Shown piece by piece: positions 9,077 to 17,113 of a stretch of DNA of 64,000 nucleotides. The notes under the pieces are model-generated. The model saw nothing but the letters and a program-made list of their open reading frames with translations, did not search any database and was not told the origin of the DNA. The translations under genes were made by a program, and so were the position numbers. Positions within the stretch are counted from its first letter, which is position 1, and each line of letters begins with the position of its first letter. Origin of the DNA: Pantoea endophytica (lineage in GTDB: Bacteria; Pseudomonadota; Gammaproteobacteria; Enterobacterales; Enterobacteriaceae); assembly GCF_002858935.1 (NCBI RefSeq), contig NZ_PJRT01000009.1, positions 186,001 through 250,000 of the forward strand, read 5' to 3'.

Positions 9077-11539
9077 TCAAACTCCCAACTTCCACGACAG
9101 CGTACGCAGCAGGTCAGCAAATACGCCCGCTGCTGTGACATCATTCCCTGCACCATATCCACGCAGAACCAGCGGGATTGGCTGATAGTAGCGGCTGTAG
9201 AATGCCAGCGCATTCTCACCGTTCTTCACTTTGTACAGCGGATCGTTGCCGTCCACCGCGTCAATCTTCACTTTGCAGACGCCACCCTCTTCTATCGCGC
9301 CGACGAAGCGTAATACTTTACCTTCGTCACGCGCTTTGGCAACGCGCGCGGCAAAGGCGTTATCCAGCTCCGGCAGACATTGCATAAACTGCTCAACGTC
9401 GGCGATCTCCGTCAGGCTGGCGGGCAGCAGCGGTTCGATATCGATATCGCTAAGCTCCAGCTGATGCCCCGCTTCACGCGCCAGAATCAGCAGCTTACGC
9501 GCCACATCGGTGCCAGAAAGATCGTCACGCGGATCCGGCTCGGTAAAGCCCATCTCACGCGCCATTTTGGTCGCTTCCGACAGCGAAACGCCCTCATCAA
9601 GCTTGCCGAAGATAAAGGAGAGCGAGCCAGAGAGAATACCGGAGAACTTGATCAGTTCATCCCCGGCATTCATCAGGTTTTGCAGGTTTTCGATCACCGG
9701 CAAACCGGCACCAACGTTGGTGTCGTACAGGAACTTACGGCGCGATTTTGCTGCCGCTGCACGCATCTGCTGGTAATAATTCCACGACGACGTGTTGGCC
9801 TTTTTGTTCGGCGTGACGACATGGAAACCTTCGGCGAGGAAATCGGCATATTGATCGGCAACCGCCTGGCTGGAGGTACAATCGACGATCACCGGGTTTA
9901 GCAGATGATACTCTTTCACCAAACGCATCAGGCGACCAAGATTGAATGGCTCTTTGGCTTCGTTCAGTTCTGCCTTCCAGTTGCTGAGATCGATACCGTG
10001 TACGTTGGTCAACAGCGCCCGCGAGTTAGCGATGCCGCACACGCGCAGATCGATATGCTTCTGTTTCAGCCATGTCTGCTGACGATGCAGCTGATCCAGC
10101 AACGCTGCGCCCACACCGCCAACGCCGACCACGAACACTTCAATGACCTGATCGGTAGCGAACAGCATCTGATGCACCACACGCACGCCGGTGGTGACTT
10201 CATCGTTGCTCACTACCACCGAGATGGAACGCTCAGACGAGCCCTGCGCAATCGCCACGATATTGATGTTGGCTCGCGCCAGCGCCGAGAAGAATTTAGC
10301 CGAGATGCCGCGCAGCGTACGCATGCCATCACCGACCACCGAGATCACCGCCAGCTGTTCCAGCACGTCCAGCGGATCGAGTAAGCCATCTTTCAACTCC
10401 AGATAGAACTCCTCCTCCAGCACGCGACGCGCACGCGCCTGCTCGCTTTGCGGTACGCAGAAGCTGATGCTGTATTCCGAAGAGGATTGGGTGATCAGTA
10501 CCACGGAGATGCCGGTGCGTGACATTGCGGCGAAAACGCGCGCCGCCATGCCGACCATGCCTTTCATGCCCGGACCTGACACGTTGAACATCGCCATGTT
10601 ATTCAGGTTAGTAATGCCTTTCACCGGATTCTCATCCAGCTCGCCTTCGCCACCAATTAAGGTGCCCGGCGCTTGCGGGTTAGCGGTGTTTTTGATCAGG
10701 CAAGGAATCTGGAACTGGGCGATGGGCGCGATGGTACGCGGGTGCAAGACTTTGGCGCCGAAGTAGGAGAGCTCCATTGCTTCCTGATACGACATCGATT
10801 TCAGTAAGCGCGCATCAGGCACCTGACGCGGGTCGCAGGTATACACACCGTCAACATCGGTCCAGATTTCACAGCAATCAGCGCGCAAACACGCAGCCAA
10901 CACGGCAGCGGAGTAGTCAGAACCGTTGCGGCCCAGCACCACCAGTTCGCCCTTCTCATTACCGGCGGTGAAACCGGCCATCAGGATAAAGTGATCGGCA
11001 GGGATCTGGCTGGCGGCGATGCGACGCGTGGATTCGGCGATATCAACGGTGGATTCAAGGTAATGACCAATCGCCAGCAACTTCTCCACCGGATCGATAA
11101 CGGTAACTTTGTGGCCGCGCGCCTGCAGCAGCGCTTCCATAATAGCAATCGACAGCTTTTCGCCACGGCAGATGATGGCGGCATTCACAGCGTCCGGGCA
11201 TTGGCCCAGCAGGCTGATGCCGTGCAGCACTTGTTTCAGCTGTGCAAATTCCAGTTCAACGCGGGTTTTCAGTCCGTCATAATCAAAGCCCGGCTGCGCA
11301 TCACGCAAGCCTTGCAACAGATCGGCAAAAATACGTTCGGCATCGCTGATATTCGGCAACGTGTCCAGGCCGCTGATGGTTTTCTCAATCATCGCCACCA
11401 GATGATTGGTAATTTTTGCTGGTGCAGAGAGTACGGTCGCAACCTGTCCCTGTTGTGCATTGCTTTCCAGAATATCCGCCACACGGAGAAAACGTTCCGC
11501 ATTGGCTACTGAGGTTCCGCCGAATTTCAGCACTCGCAT
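9077..11539 (-). CDS. thrA: Bifunctional aspartokinase I / homoserine dehydrogenase I
   Basis: Catalyses the first and third steps from aspartate to threonine; both activities are feedback-inhibited by threonine in E. coli. The 820 residues match E. coli ThrA exactly in length. The kinase domain begins [17 protein letters not shown], a pair of ACT-type regulatory segments follows (about residues 315-460), and the dehydrogenase half starts near residue 465 with the Rossmann motif [14 protein letters not shown]. It is the first structural gene of thrLABC and lies behind the thr attenuator. No truncation or frameshift. Confidence 0.98.
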   Translation of the reverse strand: MRVLKFGGTSVANAERFLRVADILESNAQQGQVATVLSAPAKITNHLVAMIEKTISGLDTLPNISDAERIFADLLQGLRDAQPGFDYDGLKTRVELEFAQLKQVLHGISLLGQCPDAVNAAIICRGEKLSIAIMEALLQARGHKVTVIDPVEKLLAIGHYLESTVDIAESTRRIAASQIPADHFILMAGFTAGNEKGELVVLGRNGSDYSAAVLAACLRADCCEIWTDVDGVYTCDPRQVPDARLLKSMSYQEAMELSYFGAKVLHPRTIAPIAQFQIPCLIKNTANPQAPGTLIGGEGELDENPVKGITNLNNMAMFNVSGPGMKGMVGMAARVFAAMSRTGISVVLITQSSSEYSISFCVPQSEQARARRVLEEEFYLELKDGLLDPLDVLEQLAVISVVGDGMRTLRGISAKFFSALARANINIVAIAQGSSERSISVVVSNDEVTTGVRVVHQMLFATDQVIEVFVVGVGGVGAALLDQLHRQQTWLKQKHIDLRVCGIANSRALLTNVHGIDLSNWKAELNEAKEPFNLGRLMRLVKEYHLLNPVIVDCTSSQAVADQYADFLAEGFHVVTPNKKANTSSWNYYQQMRAAAAKSRRKFLYDTNVGAGLPVIENLQNLMNAGDELIKFSGILSGSLSFIFGKLDEGVSLSEATKMAREMGFTEPDPRDDLSGTDVARKLLILAREAGHQLELSDIDIEPLLPASLTEIADVEQFMQCLPELDNAFAARVAKARDEGKVLRFVGAIEEGGVCKVKIDAVDGNDPLYKVKNGENALAFYSRYYQPIPLVLRGYGAGNDVTAAGVFADLLRTLSWKLGV

Positions 11540-11566
11540 ATTTGAAGCTCTCCTGAATTTTTGCCG

Positions 11567-11598
11567 AAAAAAAAGCCCGCACTGTTTAGGTGCGGGCT
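11567..11598 (-). terminator. Threonine operon attenuator
   Basis: On the minus strand AGCCCGCAC (11598-11590) pairs perfectly with GTGCGGGCT (11582-11574) around a 7-base loop, followed by eight T. It begins 25 bases after the leader peptide stop and ends before thrA, the classical arrangement for ribosome-mediated attenuation by charged tRNA-Thr and tRNA-Ile. Confidence 0.9.
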
Positions 11599-11623
11599 TT
11601 TTTCTTTGTTTTTCCTGTATGCG

Positions 11624-11695
11624 TCAGCCCGCACCGTTACCTGTGGTAATGGTGGTGGTAATAATAATTGTGGTGTTCAGGCTGAGTTTACGCAT
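11624..11695 (-). CDS. thrL: thr operon leader peptide
   Basis: A 23-codon open frame begins MRKLSLN and continues with a run of eleven residues made only of threonine (7) and isoleucine (4), then ends GNGAG. The threonine/isoleucine run and the GNGAG tail match E. coli ThrL (21 aa); the head is slightly longer. Ribosome stalling on this run controls formation of the attenuator at 11567-11598. Confidence 0.92.
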   Translation of the reverse strand: MRKLSLNTTIIITTTITTGNGAG

Positions 11696-11740
11696 TTAGA
11701 TTTTTTTCTGTCTGTCTTTGTCTTGTCCGTCTGCCTTCCA

Positions 11741-11769
11741 GAAGTAAAGCAAAGCGCACGTTAAGTCAA
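11741..11769 (-). promoter_or_regulatory. Probable thr operon promoter
   Basis: A -35 hexamer TTGACT (11769-11764) is followed after 17 bases by TACTTC, a weak -10. The -35 and its distance to thrL (about 70 bases to the ATG) resemble the E. coli thr promoter, whose -35 is also TTGACT. The -10 assignment is uncertain; overlapping TTTACT or TTACTT are alternatives with shorter spacers. Confidence 0.45.
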
Positions 11770-11884
11770 CGAATTTGTCTTAGCCGCGCCGTCCCTGGCG
11801 TTGCGCAGTGCTGCGCTTGCTGAGGCAAAAATTATCGCGATCGTTCAGGAGATGCGGCGGATTGCCGCATCAGTCACTAGCATC

Positions 11885-12589
11885 TCAGGATTTATCCGAG
11901 CAATTATCTATAAGTTTTTTTTCTACGTCGTGTAACAAACGATGCAGCATGGCGCTGTCACGCTGTTCCAGCAGGCCGATGCGCTGATCGATCCAGTCCG
12001 CCATTTTGACGTCATCACTCACATCCAGCTTGACCAGCAACTGATGAAAGCGCTGGCGCAATGCCTGCAACTGCTGCTCATTCGCCACTTCTGCGGTCTC
12101 AGCCGCAATCTGATTGAGCGCCGACAGCTGATAGCAATACACCATCACTGCCTGACCGAGATTCAGCGACGGATAATCATTGGCCATCGGAATGCCGGTT
12201 AACAGATCGACCTGCTCCAGCTCTTCATTGGTTAAGCCGCTGTCTTCACGGCCAAACACCAACGCGATGCGGCTCAGCCATTGGCGCTTCTCCTGCAGGA
12301 TGTTTTCAACCTGGCTGGGCGTAGCGTAATAACGGAATTTCGCGCGGCTACGTGCGGTGGTCGCTACGGAAAAATCGACATCCTTGAGCGCCTCGCTCAG
12401 CGTGGCGTAGGTTTTGACGTTATCGAGGATCTCACCGGCGCCGTGCGCCACTCGACGTGCTGCGGGATCTTGCCAGGCATCGCTGGCGACAATGCGCAGC
12501 TCGCTAAATCCCATGGTTTTCATAGCGCGAGCAGCCGCACCGATATTTTCCGGACGAGCGGGAGAGACAAGGATTAAGGGGAAATGCAT
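11885..12589 (-). CDS. lasT: SPOUT-family RNA 2'-O-methyltransferase LasT/YjtD (TrmJ-like)
   Basis: Knotted (SPOUT, TrmH-type) methyltransferase that probably 2'-O-methylates RNA using S-adenosylmethionine. The 234 residues show motif 1 (PARPENIGAAARAMKTMGF), motif 2 (ALVFGREDSGLTNEEL) and motif 3 (DYPSLNLGQAVMVY), all near-identical to E. coli YjtD/LasT (228 aa). It lies between arcA and thrL as in E. coli. The paralogue TrmJ methylates position 32 of tRNA; the target of this protein is not evident from sequence. Confidence 0.9.
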   Translation of the reverse strand: MHFPLILVSPARPENIGAAARAMKTMGFSELRIVASDAWQDPAARRVAHGAGEILDNVKTYATLSEALKDVDFSVATTARSRAKFRYYATPSQVENILQEKRQWLSRIALVFGREDSGLTNEELEQVDLLTGIPMANDYPSLNLGQAVMVYCYQLSALNQIAAETAEVANEQQLQALRQRFHQLLVKLDVSDDVKMADWIDQRIGLLEQRDSAMLHRLLHDVEKKLIDNCSDKS

Positions 12590-13178
12590 GATTTTTCCAT
12601 CGAACTGTTAACAACTCGCATTATGTTGGCATGCAGGAGAGAAAATACCAACTGCGGCTAGAGGAGAAAATAAGATGTTAACGATGTTAAAAGAGGGATA
12701 AATCCAGCTGTAGTGGAAATTAGCGGGCATAAGCAAAATTATCGGACCTATTGAATATAAAACCCTTTTCTTTCATATCATTGAAATATAATTTCCTGCG
12801 TGTTTTAGTTTTGGTTTTATAAGGACGAAATGTAGCAAAAATGCTGCATTTTGTGAGCTAAACTAGCAATCCTGGAGAAGTTTTTCATAAAAGTGTTAAC
12901 GTGCTACACTTGCATTTGATATAAGTCAACGAAGCGTTGTTTTTATGCTTATCGGTTGTTGTTGGTGCTGTTAGGTTGCTGTTAATACGGTTAGGATGAG
13001 CGCCTGTCCGAGATCCTCGGGGCGTGCAAATATCCATCCTGACTGGCTGAGCTAACACTGAAGTTGACGTAGATGGATGGTGTATTCCGAAGATTATTTC
13101 GTATACCGGTTGCAGCACATTAGCGTAACCGACGTACGCCCTGTTTTCGATTTGTTGGCAAATTTTAGGTAGCGAAAC
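12590..13178. other. Long intergenic region, lasT-arcA leader
   Basis: 589 bases without a convincing gene. It carries the long arcA upstream region, an FNR-type site at 12916-12929, a 9-bp hairpin with one wobble pair (12828-12836 with 12843-12851), and AT-rich stretches near 12740-12800. The bases just before arcA (GGCAAATTTTAGGTAGC) resemble the E. coli arcA leader. E. coli has a small gene yjjY here; I found no matching frame. Confidence 0.6.
12916..12929 (+). promoter_or_regulatory. FNR-type site upstream of arcA
   Basis: TTGATATAAGTCAA matches the FNR consensus TTGATnnnnATCAA at nine of ten defined positions. In E. coli arcA is activated by FNR in anaerobiosis through a similar site, TTGATATATGTCAA as I recall it. 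It lies about 250 bases before the ATG. Confidence 0.65.
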
Positions 13179-13895
13179 ATGCAGACCCCGCACATTCTTA
13201 TCGTTGAAGACGAACTGGTCACGCGTAACACCCTCAAAAGTATCTTTGAGGCAGAAGGTTACGTGGTCTATGAAGCCACCGACGGCGCCGAGATGCATCA
13301 GGTTTTGACGGAAAATGACGTCAATCTGGTGATTATGGATATCAACCTGCCAGGTAAAAACGGTTTGCTGTTGGCGCGCGAATTGCGTGAGCAAGCAAAC
13401 GTCGCGCTGATGTTCCTTACCGGCCGTGATAATGAAGTGGATAAAATCCTCGGTCTGGAAATCGGTGCCGATGATTACATCACCAAACCGTTCAACCCGC
13501 GTGAGTTGACGATTCGTGCACGCAATTTGCTGTCGCGCACCATGAATCTGGCGATGCCAAGTGAAGAACGCCGTACCGTTGAAAGCTATCGCTTCAACGG
13601 TTGGGAGCTGGATATCAACAGCCGCTCACTGATCAGTCCGAACGGCGACCAGTACAAGCTGCCGCGCAGTGAATTCCGCGCCATGCTGCACTTCTGTGAA
13701 AACCCTGGCAAAATCCAGACGCGTGGTGACTTGCTGAAGAAGATGACCGGCCGCGAGCTGAAGCCGCATGACCGTACCGTGGATGTCACCATCCGCCGCA
13801 TCCGTAAGCATTTCGAATCCACGCCAGACACGCCAGAAATCATCGCCACCATTCACGGCGAAGGTTACCGCTTCTGCGGCGAACTGCAGGATTAA
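13179..13895 (+). CDS. arcA: Response regulator ArcA (anoxic redox control)
   Basis: OmpR-type response regulator, phosphorylated by ArcB, that represses aerobic respiratory genes and activates some fermentative genes. The 238 residues equal E. coli ArcA. The receiver domain shows the acidic pair E10-D11, phospho-acceptor D54 in [10 protein letters not shown] and the KPF lysine in [12 protein letters not shown]. The winged-helix DNA-binding domain ends in [15 protein letters not shown] and HGEGYRF. A bidirectional terminator follows and separates it from convergent creA. Confidence 0.98.
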   Translation: MQTPHILIVEDELVTRNTLKSIFEAEGYVVYEATDGAEMHQVLTENDVNLVIMDINLPGKNGLLLARELREQANVALMFLTGRDNEVDKILGLEIGADDYITKPFNPRELTIRARNLLSRTMNLAMPSEERRTVESYRFNGWELDINSRSLISPNGDQYKLPRSEFRAMLHFCENPGKIQTRGDLLKKMTGRELKPHDRTVDVTIRRIRKHFESTPDTPEIIATIHGEGYRFCGELQD

Positions 13896-13905
13896 GCGTT
13901 GAAAG

Positions 13906-13932
13906 AAAAAACGCCCGTGAGGGCGTTTTTTT
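13906..13932. terminator. Bidirectional terminator arcA/creA
   Basis: ACGCCC (13911-13916) pairs with GGGCGT (13921-13926) around GTGA, flanked by A-run and T-run, so it can stop transcription from both convergent genes. Confidence 0.85.
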
Positions 13933-13941
13933 ATGCCTGCA

Positions 13942-14415
13942 TTAATGCCACGGCATAATCGGCACGGCGCTCAGCGCATTCTTCGGCGATCCATCCACCA
14001 CCTTGTCGGAATAGCTTAGGTACACCAGCGCATGACGTTTCTGGTCAAAGAAGCGCACCACCTGCAGCTTCTTAAACACCAATGATGTGCGTTTTTTGAA
14101 CACCACTTCACCTTGCGCCTTGCCTTGTGCGATTTTCTCGCTAAGCTCTACCGGTCCCACCTGTTGACAGGAGATGGCCGCGTCGGACGTGTCTTCCGCC
14201 AAACCTAATCCCCCTTTAATACCGCCGGTTTTTGCCCGGCTGATATAACAGGTTACATTTTTTACGTCGGGGTCATCGAAGGCTTCTACCACGATCTTAT
14301 GATCGGGGCCAAATATCTTGAATACCGTGTCAACTGAGCCGATCTCTTCGGCCTGAACGCCAGCACTGAATACATATGTTGCCAACGTGATTATAAGAAT
14401 ACGAGCTATTGTCAT
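13942..14415 (-). CDS. creA: CreA family periplasmic protein
   Basis: Small exported protein of unknown role, conserved beside arcA and rob in enterobacteria. I chose the ATG at 14415, giving 157 aa as in E. coli, rather than an upstream frame opening at 14463. Residues 1-22 form a signal peptide (hydrophobic core [19 protein letters not shown], cleavage before [11 protein letters not shown]). Two cysteines (in NVTCYIS and AISCQQVG) could form a disulfide in the periplasm. The C-terminus SAVPIMPWH is typical of the family. Its biochemical function is unknown. Confidence 0.93.
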   Translation of the reverse strand: MTIARILIITLATYVFSAGVQAEEIGSVDTVFKIFGPDHKIVVEAFDDPDVKNVTCYISRAKTGGIKGGLGLAEDTSDAAISCQQVGPVELSEKIAQGKAQGEVVFKKRTSLVFKKLQVVRFFDQKRHALVYLSYSDKVVDGSPKNALSAVPIMPWH

Positions 14416-14609
14416 TGAGTTACCATTGCCAATCGAATAGATGAGAATGTAATGTACTGTCAATCGAACAGAGAACCAAACCTAAAAGGGTTTTAACCCG
14501 CTTTGACTTAGCACACTCGATTAGCAAACCGCCCCCACGCTTTTGTGCATTTCGTGCTATTATTCGACGACTTCATAGTTGCGCCACCAGAGAGTTATGA
14601 GGATGTTTT

Positions 14610-15488
14610 ATGGACCAAGCCGGTATCATTCGCGATTTGCTTGTCTGGCTGGAGAGCCATCTGGATCAACCGCTTTCATTAGATAACGTTGCGCAGAAAG
14701 CAGGCTACTCCAAGTGGCATCTACAGCGGATGTTCAAGGAAGTAACCAGCCACGCGATTGGTGCGTACATTCGCGCGCGTAGGCTGTCGAAAGCCGCGGT
14801 GGCGCTTCGCCTGACCAGCCGCCCCATCCTCGACATCGCGTTACAATATCGCTTCGATTCGCAGCAGACCTTTACCCGTGCGTTTAAAAAGCAATTCAAC
14901 CAAACGCCTGCCTGGTATCGTCGCTCATCGGAGTGGAACTCGTTTGGCATTCGCCCGCCAATTCGTCTCGACGATAACAGCATGCCGGAAGCGCAGTTTG
15001 TCACGCTGCCAGAAACGGTGCTGGTCGGCCAGACGCAGAGTTACTCCTGTACGCTGGAGCAGATTTCCAGCTACCGCGATGAGATGCGCCTGCATTTCTG
15101 GAAGCAGTTCCTGCTGGAAACCGACACGGTGCCGCCGGTGCTGTATGGCTTGCATCAGGTGCGCGCCAGCCATGAAAAAGATGATGAGCAGGAGATTCTC
15201 TACACCACTGCGGTGCCTGCCGATCAGCTGGCAAAAAGCATGCAGTCGAATCAGAGTGTGATTGTGGAAGCCGGTGATTACGTGCAGTTCACCTACAACG
15301 GTGCGCGCAGCGCGCTGGGTGAATTTATCCTGCTGCTGTACGGCACTTGTATGCCAACGCTGGGATTAGTGCGTCGTCAGGGACAGGACATCGAGCGTTT
15401 CTACACGCACGGGGGTAAAAAACGTAGCGAGCCGCCAACGGAAATCCGCTGCGAATACCTGATTCCGATTCGCCAACAGAATAACTAA
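14610..15488 (+). CDS. rob: AraC/XylS-type transcription activator Rob
   Basis: Activator of the mar/sox/rob regulon (efflux, organic-solvent and antibiotic tolerance). The 292-residue protein has the two N-terminal AraC helix-turn-helix units (LDNVAQKAGYSKWHLQRMFK and ILDIALQYRFDSQQTFTRAF, residues about 24-90) and a C-terminal GyrI-like ligand-binding domain from about residue 125 (LPETVLVGQTQSYSC ... CEYLIPI). E. coli Rob is 289 aa with the same layout. The start follows a GAGG site. A shared terminator separates it from gpmB. Confidence 0.95.
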   Translation: MDQAGIIRDLLVWLESHLDQPLSLDNVAQKAGYSKWHLQRMFKEVTSHAIGAYIRARRLSKAAVALRLTSRPILDIALQYRFDSQQTFTRAFKKQFNQTPAWYRRSSEWNSFGIRPPIRLDDNSMPEAQFVTLPETVLVGQTQSYSCTLEQISSYRDEMRLHFWKQFLLETDTVPPVLYGLHQVRASHEKDDEQEILYTTAVPADQLAKSMQSNQSVIVEAGDYVQFTYNGARSALGEFILLLYGTCMPTLGLVRRQGQDIERFYTHGGKKRSEPPTEIRCEYLIPIRQQNN

Positions 15489-15490
15489 TA

Positions 15491-15520
15491 AAAAAATGCC
15501 GTCATCACGACGGCATTTTT
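15491..15520. terminator. Bidirectional terminator rob/gpmB
   Basis: ATGCCGTC (15496-15503) pairs with GACGGCAT (15509-15516), loop ATCAC, with an A-run before and T-run after; it serves both convergent genes. Confidence 0.85.
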
Positions 15521-15528
15521 ATTTTGGC

Positions 15529-16176
15529 TTAGCGTTGAAGCTCGTCTAACGCTGGCGCATCCAGATGCGACACATCGCCCGCCGTCTCAACCACCCAACC
15601 GGCCGCCAGCCACGCGCTCTGCTGATGATCCACGCGCGAGATCGAGCAATTCCGCAAACGCAAACGACGTTCCGCATGCGCAGGCAAACCGAGAATGGTA
15701 CTGACCAACACGCCCAGCGCCATCCCGTGGCTGACAATCAGCGGACGGCTACCGGCAGGCAGCTCCAGCAGCGCATTCAGCGCTTCGTGCATCCGCGTCG
15801 CCATCTCAGCCATCGATTCGCCACCCGGAATACGTCCAGCAGTGGTGCCATCCACCAGCGTTTTCCGCCAGTGTTCCTCTTCTTCGGTTAAGCCATCAAG
15901 TGGACGTTGTTCCAGGCAGCCCATATTGAGCTCGCGCAGACGCGCATCAAGCGTCACGGTGCAGCCACACGCATCGGCGATAATCTCTGCCGTACGCCGC
16001 GTCCGTCCCAAATCGCTGGCAATCACATGGGTAATGCCCAGCGATTTCACTCGCTCGCCCACTTGCTGAGCCTGCTGCTCACCTTTTTCCGTTAACGGGC
16101 TGTCAGACTGCCCCTGAATGCGCCGAGCCGCATTCCATACCGTTTCACCGTGACGAACAAGATAGACCTGTAGCAT
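15529..16176 (-). CDS. gpmB: Histidine phosphatase GpmB (YtjC)
   Basis: Histidine-phosphatase superfamily protein annotated as phosphoglycerate mutase 2 homologue; E. coli YtjC is better supported as a phosphatase of unclear substrate. The 215 residues equal E. coli. The catalytic LVRHGETVWN motif (H9 is the phospho-acceptor in family members) and the second histidine in LIVSHGMALG are present, as are the acid/base ELNMGCLEQRP segment. It sits between rob and yjjX as in E. coli and is divergent from yjjX by 51 bases. Confidence 0.93.
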   Translation of the reverse strand: MLQVYLVRHGETVWNAARRIQGQSDSPLTEKGEQQAQQVGERVKSLGITHVIASDLGRTRRTAEIIADACGCTVTLDARLRELNMGCLEQRPLDGLTEEEEHWRKTLVDGTTAGRIPGGESMAEMATRMHEALNALLELPAGSRPLIVSHGMALGVLVSTILGLPAHAERRLRLRNCSISRVDHQQSAWLAAGWVVETAGDVSHLDAPALDELQR

Positions 16177-16227
16177 GCTTAATTTCCGTTATACTGCGAC
16201 AAATTTGCCTCGAGGGTTCAAACAATT

Positions 16228-16749
16228 ATGTACCATGTTGTCGCAGCCACCATCAACCCGGCAAAAATTCGCGCGATTGCTCAGGCGTTCAACGACGTTT
16301 TCGGCGAAGGATCCTGCCACATCGAAGGGGTTGAGGTCGAGAGCGGCGTCGCAGCCCAGCCACTTAGTGATGTTGAAACGCGAACTGGCGCACGTCAGCG
16401 GGTAGAGAACGCGCGTCAAACGCGTCCACGGGCCGATTACTGGGTGGCGATCGAAGCGGGAATCGAAGGCGATTGCGCCTTTGCCTGGATGGTGATTGAA
16501 AACGCGCAGCAGCGCGGAGAATCACGTTCGGCCAGCTTTACGCTGCCGCCGATTGTCGTGGCAGGCTTGGCTGCCGGGCATGAACTGGGTGATGAGATGG
16601 CACGCTTAACCGGCGTGGAGAATATCAAACACAAAGGTGGCGCGATTGGTGCCCTCACCCACGGCCTGCTGAGCCGCTCCAGCGTCTACCATCAGGCGTT
16701 GATTCTGGCGCTGTGTCCGTTCACCCATCCGCTCTACAGCCAGCGTTAA
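16228..16749 (+). CDS. yjjX: Inosine/xanthosine triphosphatase YjjX
   Basis: Removes non-canonical ITP and XTP from the nucleotide pool. The 173-residue protein (E. coli 170) starts [17 protein letters not shown], holding the family N-x(2)-K phosphate-binding segment, and has [13 protein letters not shown] and the [15 protein letters not shown] loop. Its stop overlaps the stop of convergent trpR by four bases, so the two genes have no terminator between them. Confidence 0.93.
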   Translation: MYHVVAATINPAKIRAIAQAFNDVFGEGSCHIEGVEVESGVAAQPLSDVETRTGARQRVENARQTRPRADYWVAIEAGIEGDCAFAWMVIENAQQRGESRSASFTLPPIVVAGLAAGHELGDEMARLTGVENIKHKGGAIGALTHGLLSRSSVYHQALILALCPFTHPLYSQR

Positions 16750-17069
16750 CCGCGGCCAAGACGCGCTTCCAGCCAGCGTTTTAGCTCTGGCGGCGCCTCT
16801 TTCAGACTATTAGACCCGCGCGTAATGGTGGCGATGCCGACGCCCAACTCATTCTTCAGTTCACGCTGGCTCATATCGCCGTTCATCAGCTCTTCAATAA
16901 TGCGCAAACGCGTCCCGTAGGATTCACGTTCATCCGGCGTCATCATCAGTTGTAATAACGGCAGCGCCACGCCATCGGCAAAGGCATTTTGCATCAGTTC
17001 GATAAATCGCAGCCAGTTATCTTCAACAGGCTGAGCCGATTCCGGCTGGGAAGAAAGGGGTTGGCTCAT
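16746..17069 (-). CDS. trpR: Trp operon repressor
   Basis: Tryptophan-dependent repressor of trp, aroH, mtr and its own gene. The 107-residue protein (E. coli 108) includes the helix-turn-helix [20 protein letters not shown] at about residues 68-87 and the dimer core [22 protein letters not shown]. Its operator lies 12 bases upstream of the start codon, so the gene is autoregulated. The promoter -35 overlaps the stop codon of slt. Confidence 0.96.
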   Translation of the reverse strand: MSQPLSSQPESAQPVEDNWLRFIELMQNAFADGVALPLLQLMMTPDERESYGTRLRIIEELMNGDMSQRELKNELGVGIATITRGSNSLKEAPPELKRWLEARLGRG

Positions 17070-17075
17070 GAAGGG

Positions 17076-17103
17076 CTTCCGTACTCATTAACGAGTACGG
17101 AAG
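17076..17103. promoter_or_regulatory. TrpR operator over the trpR promoter
   Basis: The core GTACTCATTAACGAGTAC (17081-17098) matches the TrpR consensus GTACTAGTTAACTAGTAC, and symmetry extends outward through CTTCC / GGAAG to 28 bases with one mismatched pair. A -35 TTGACT lies at 17117-17112. The right arm GGAAG stands 6 bases before the trpR ATG and can serve as its ribosome site. Confidence 0.9.
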
Positions 17104-17113
17104 CATAGCACAG

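Noticed and set aside
12590..12900. Possible yjjY homologue
   Set aside because: Expected by synteny with E. coli, but no matching small frame with a ribosome site was found.
12885..13394. Minus-strand frame of 169 codons overlapping the arcA start
   Set aside because: Antisense to the conserved arcA leader and receiver domain; no ribosome site or family match.
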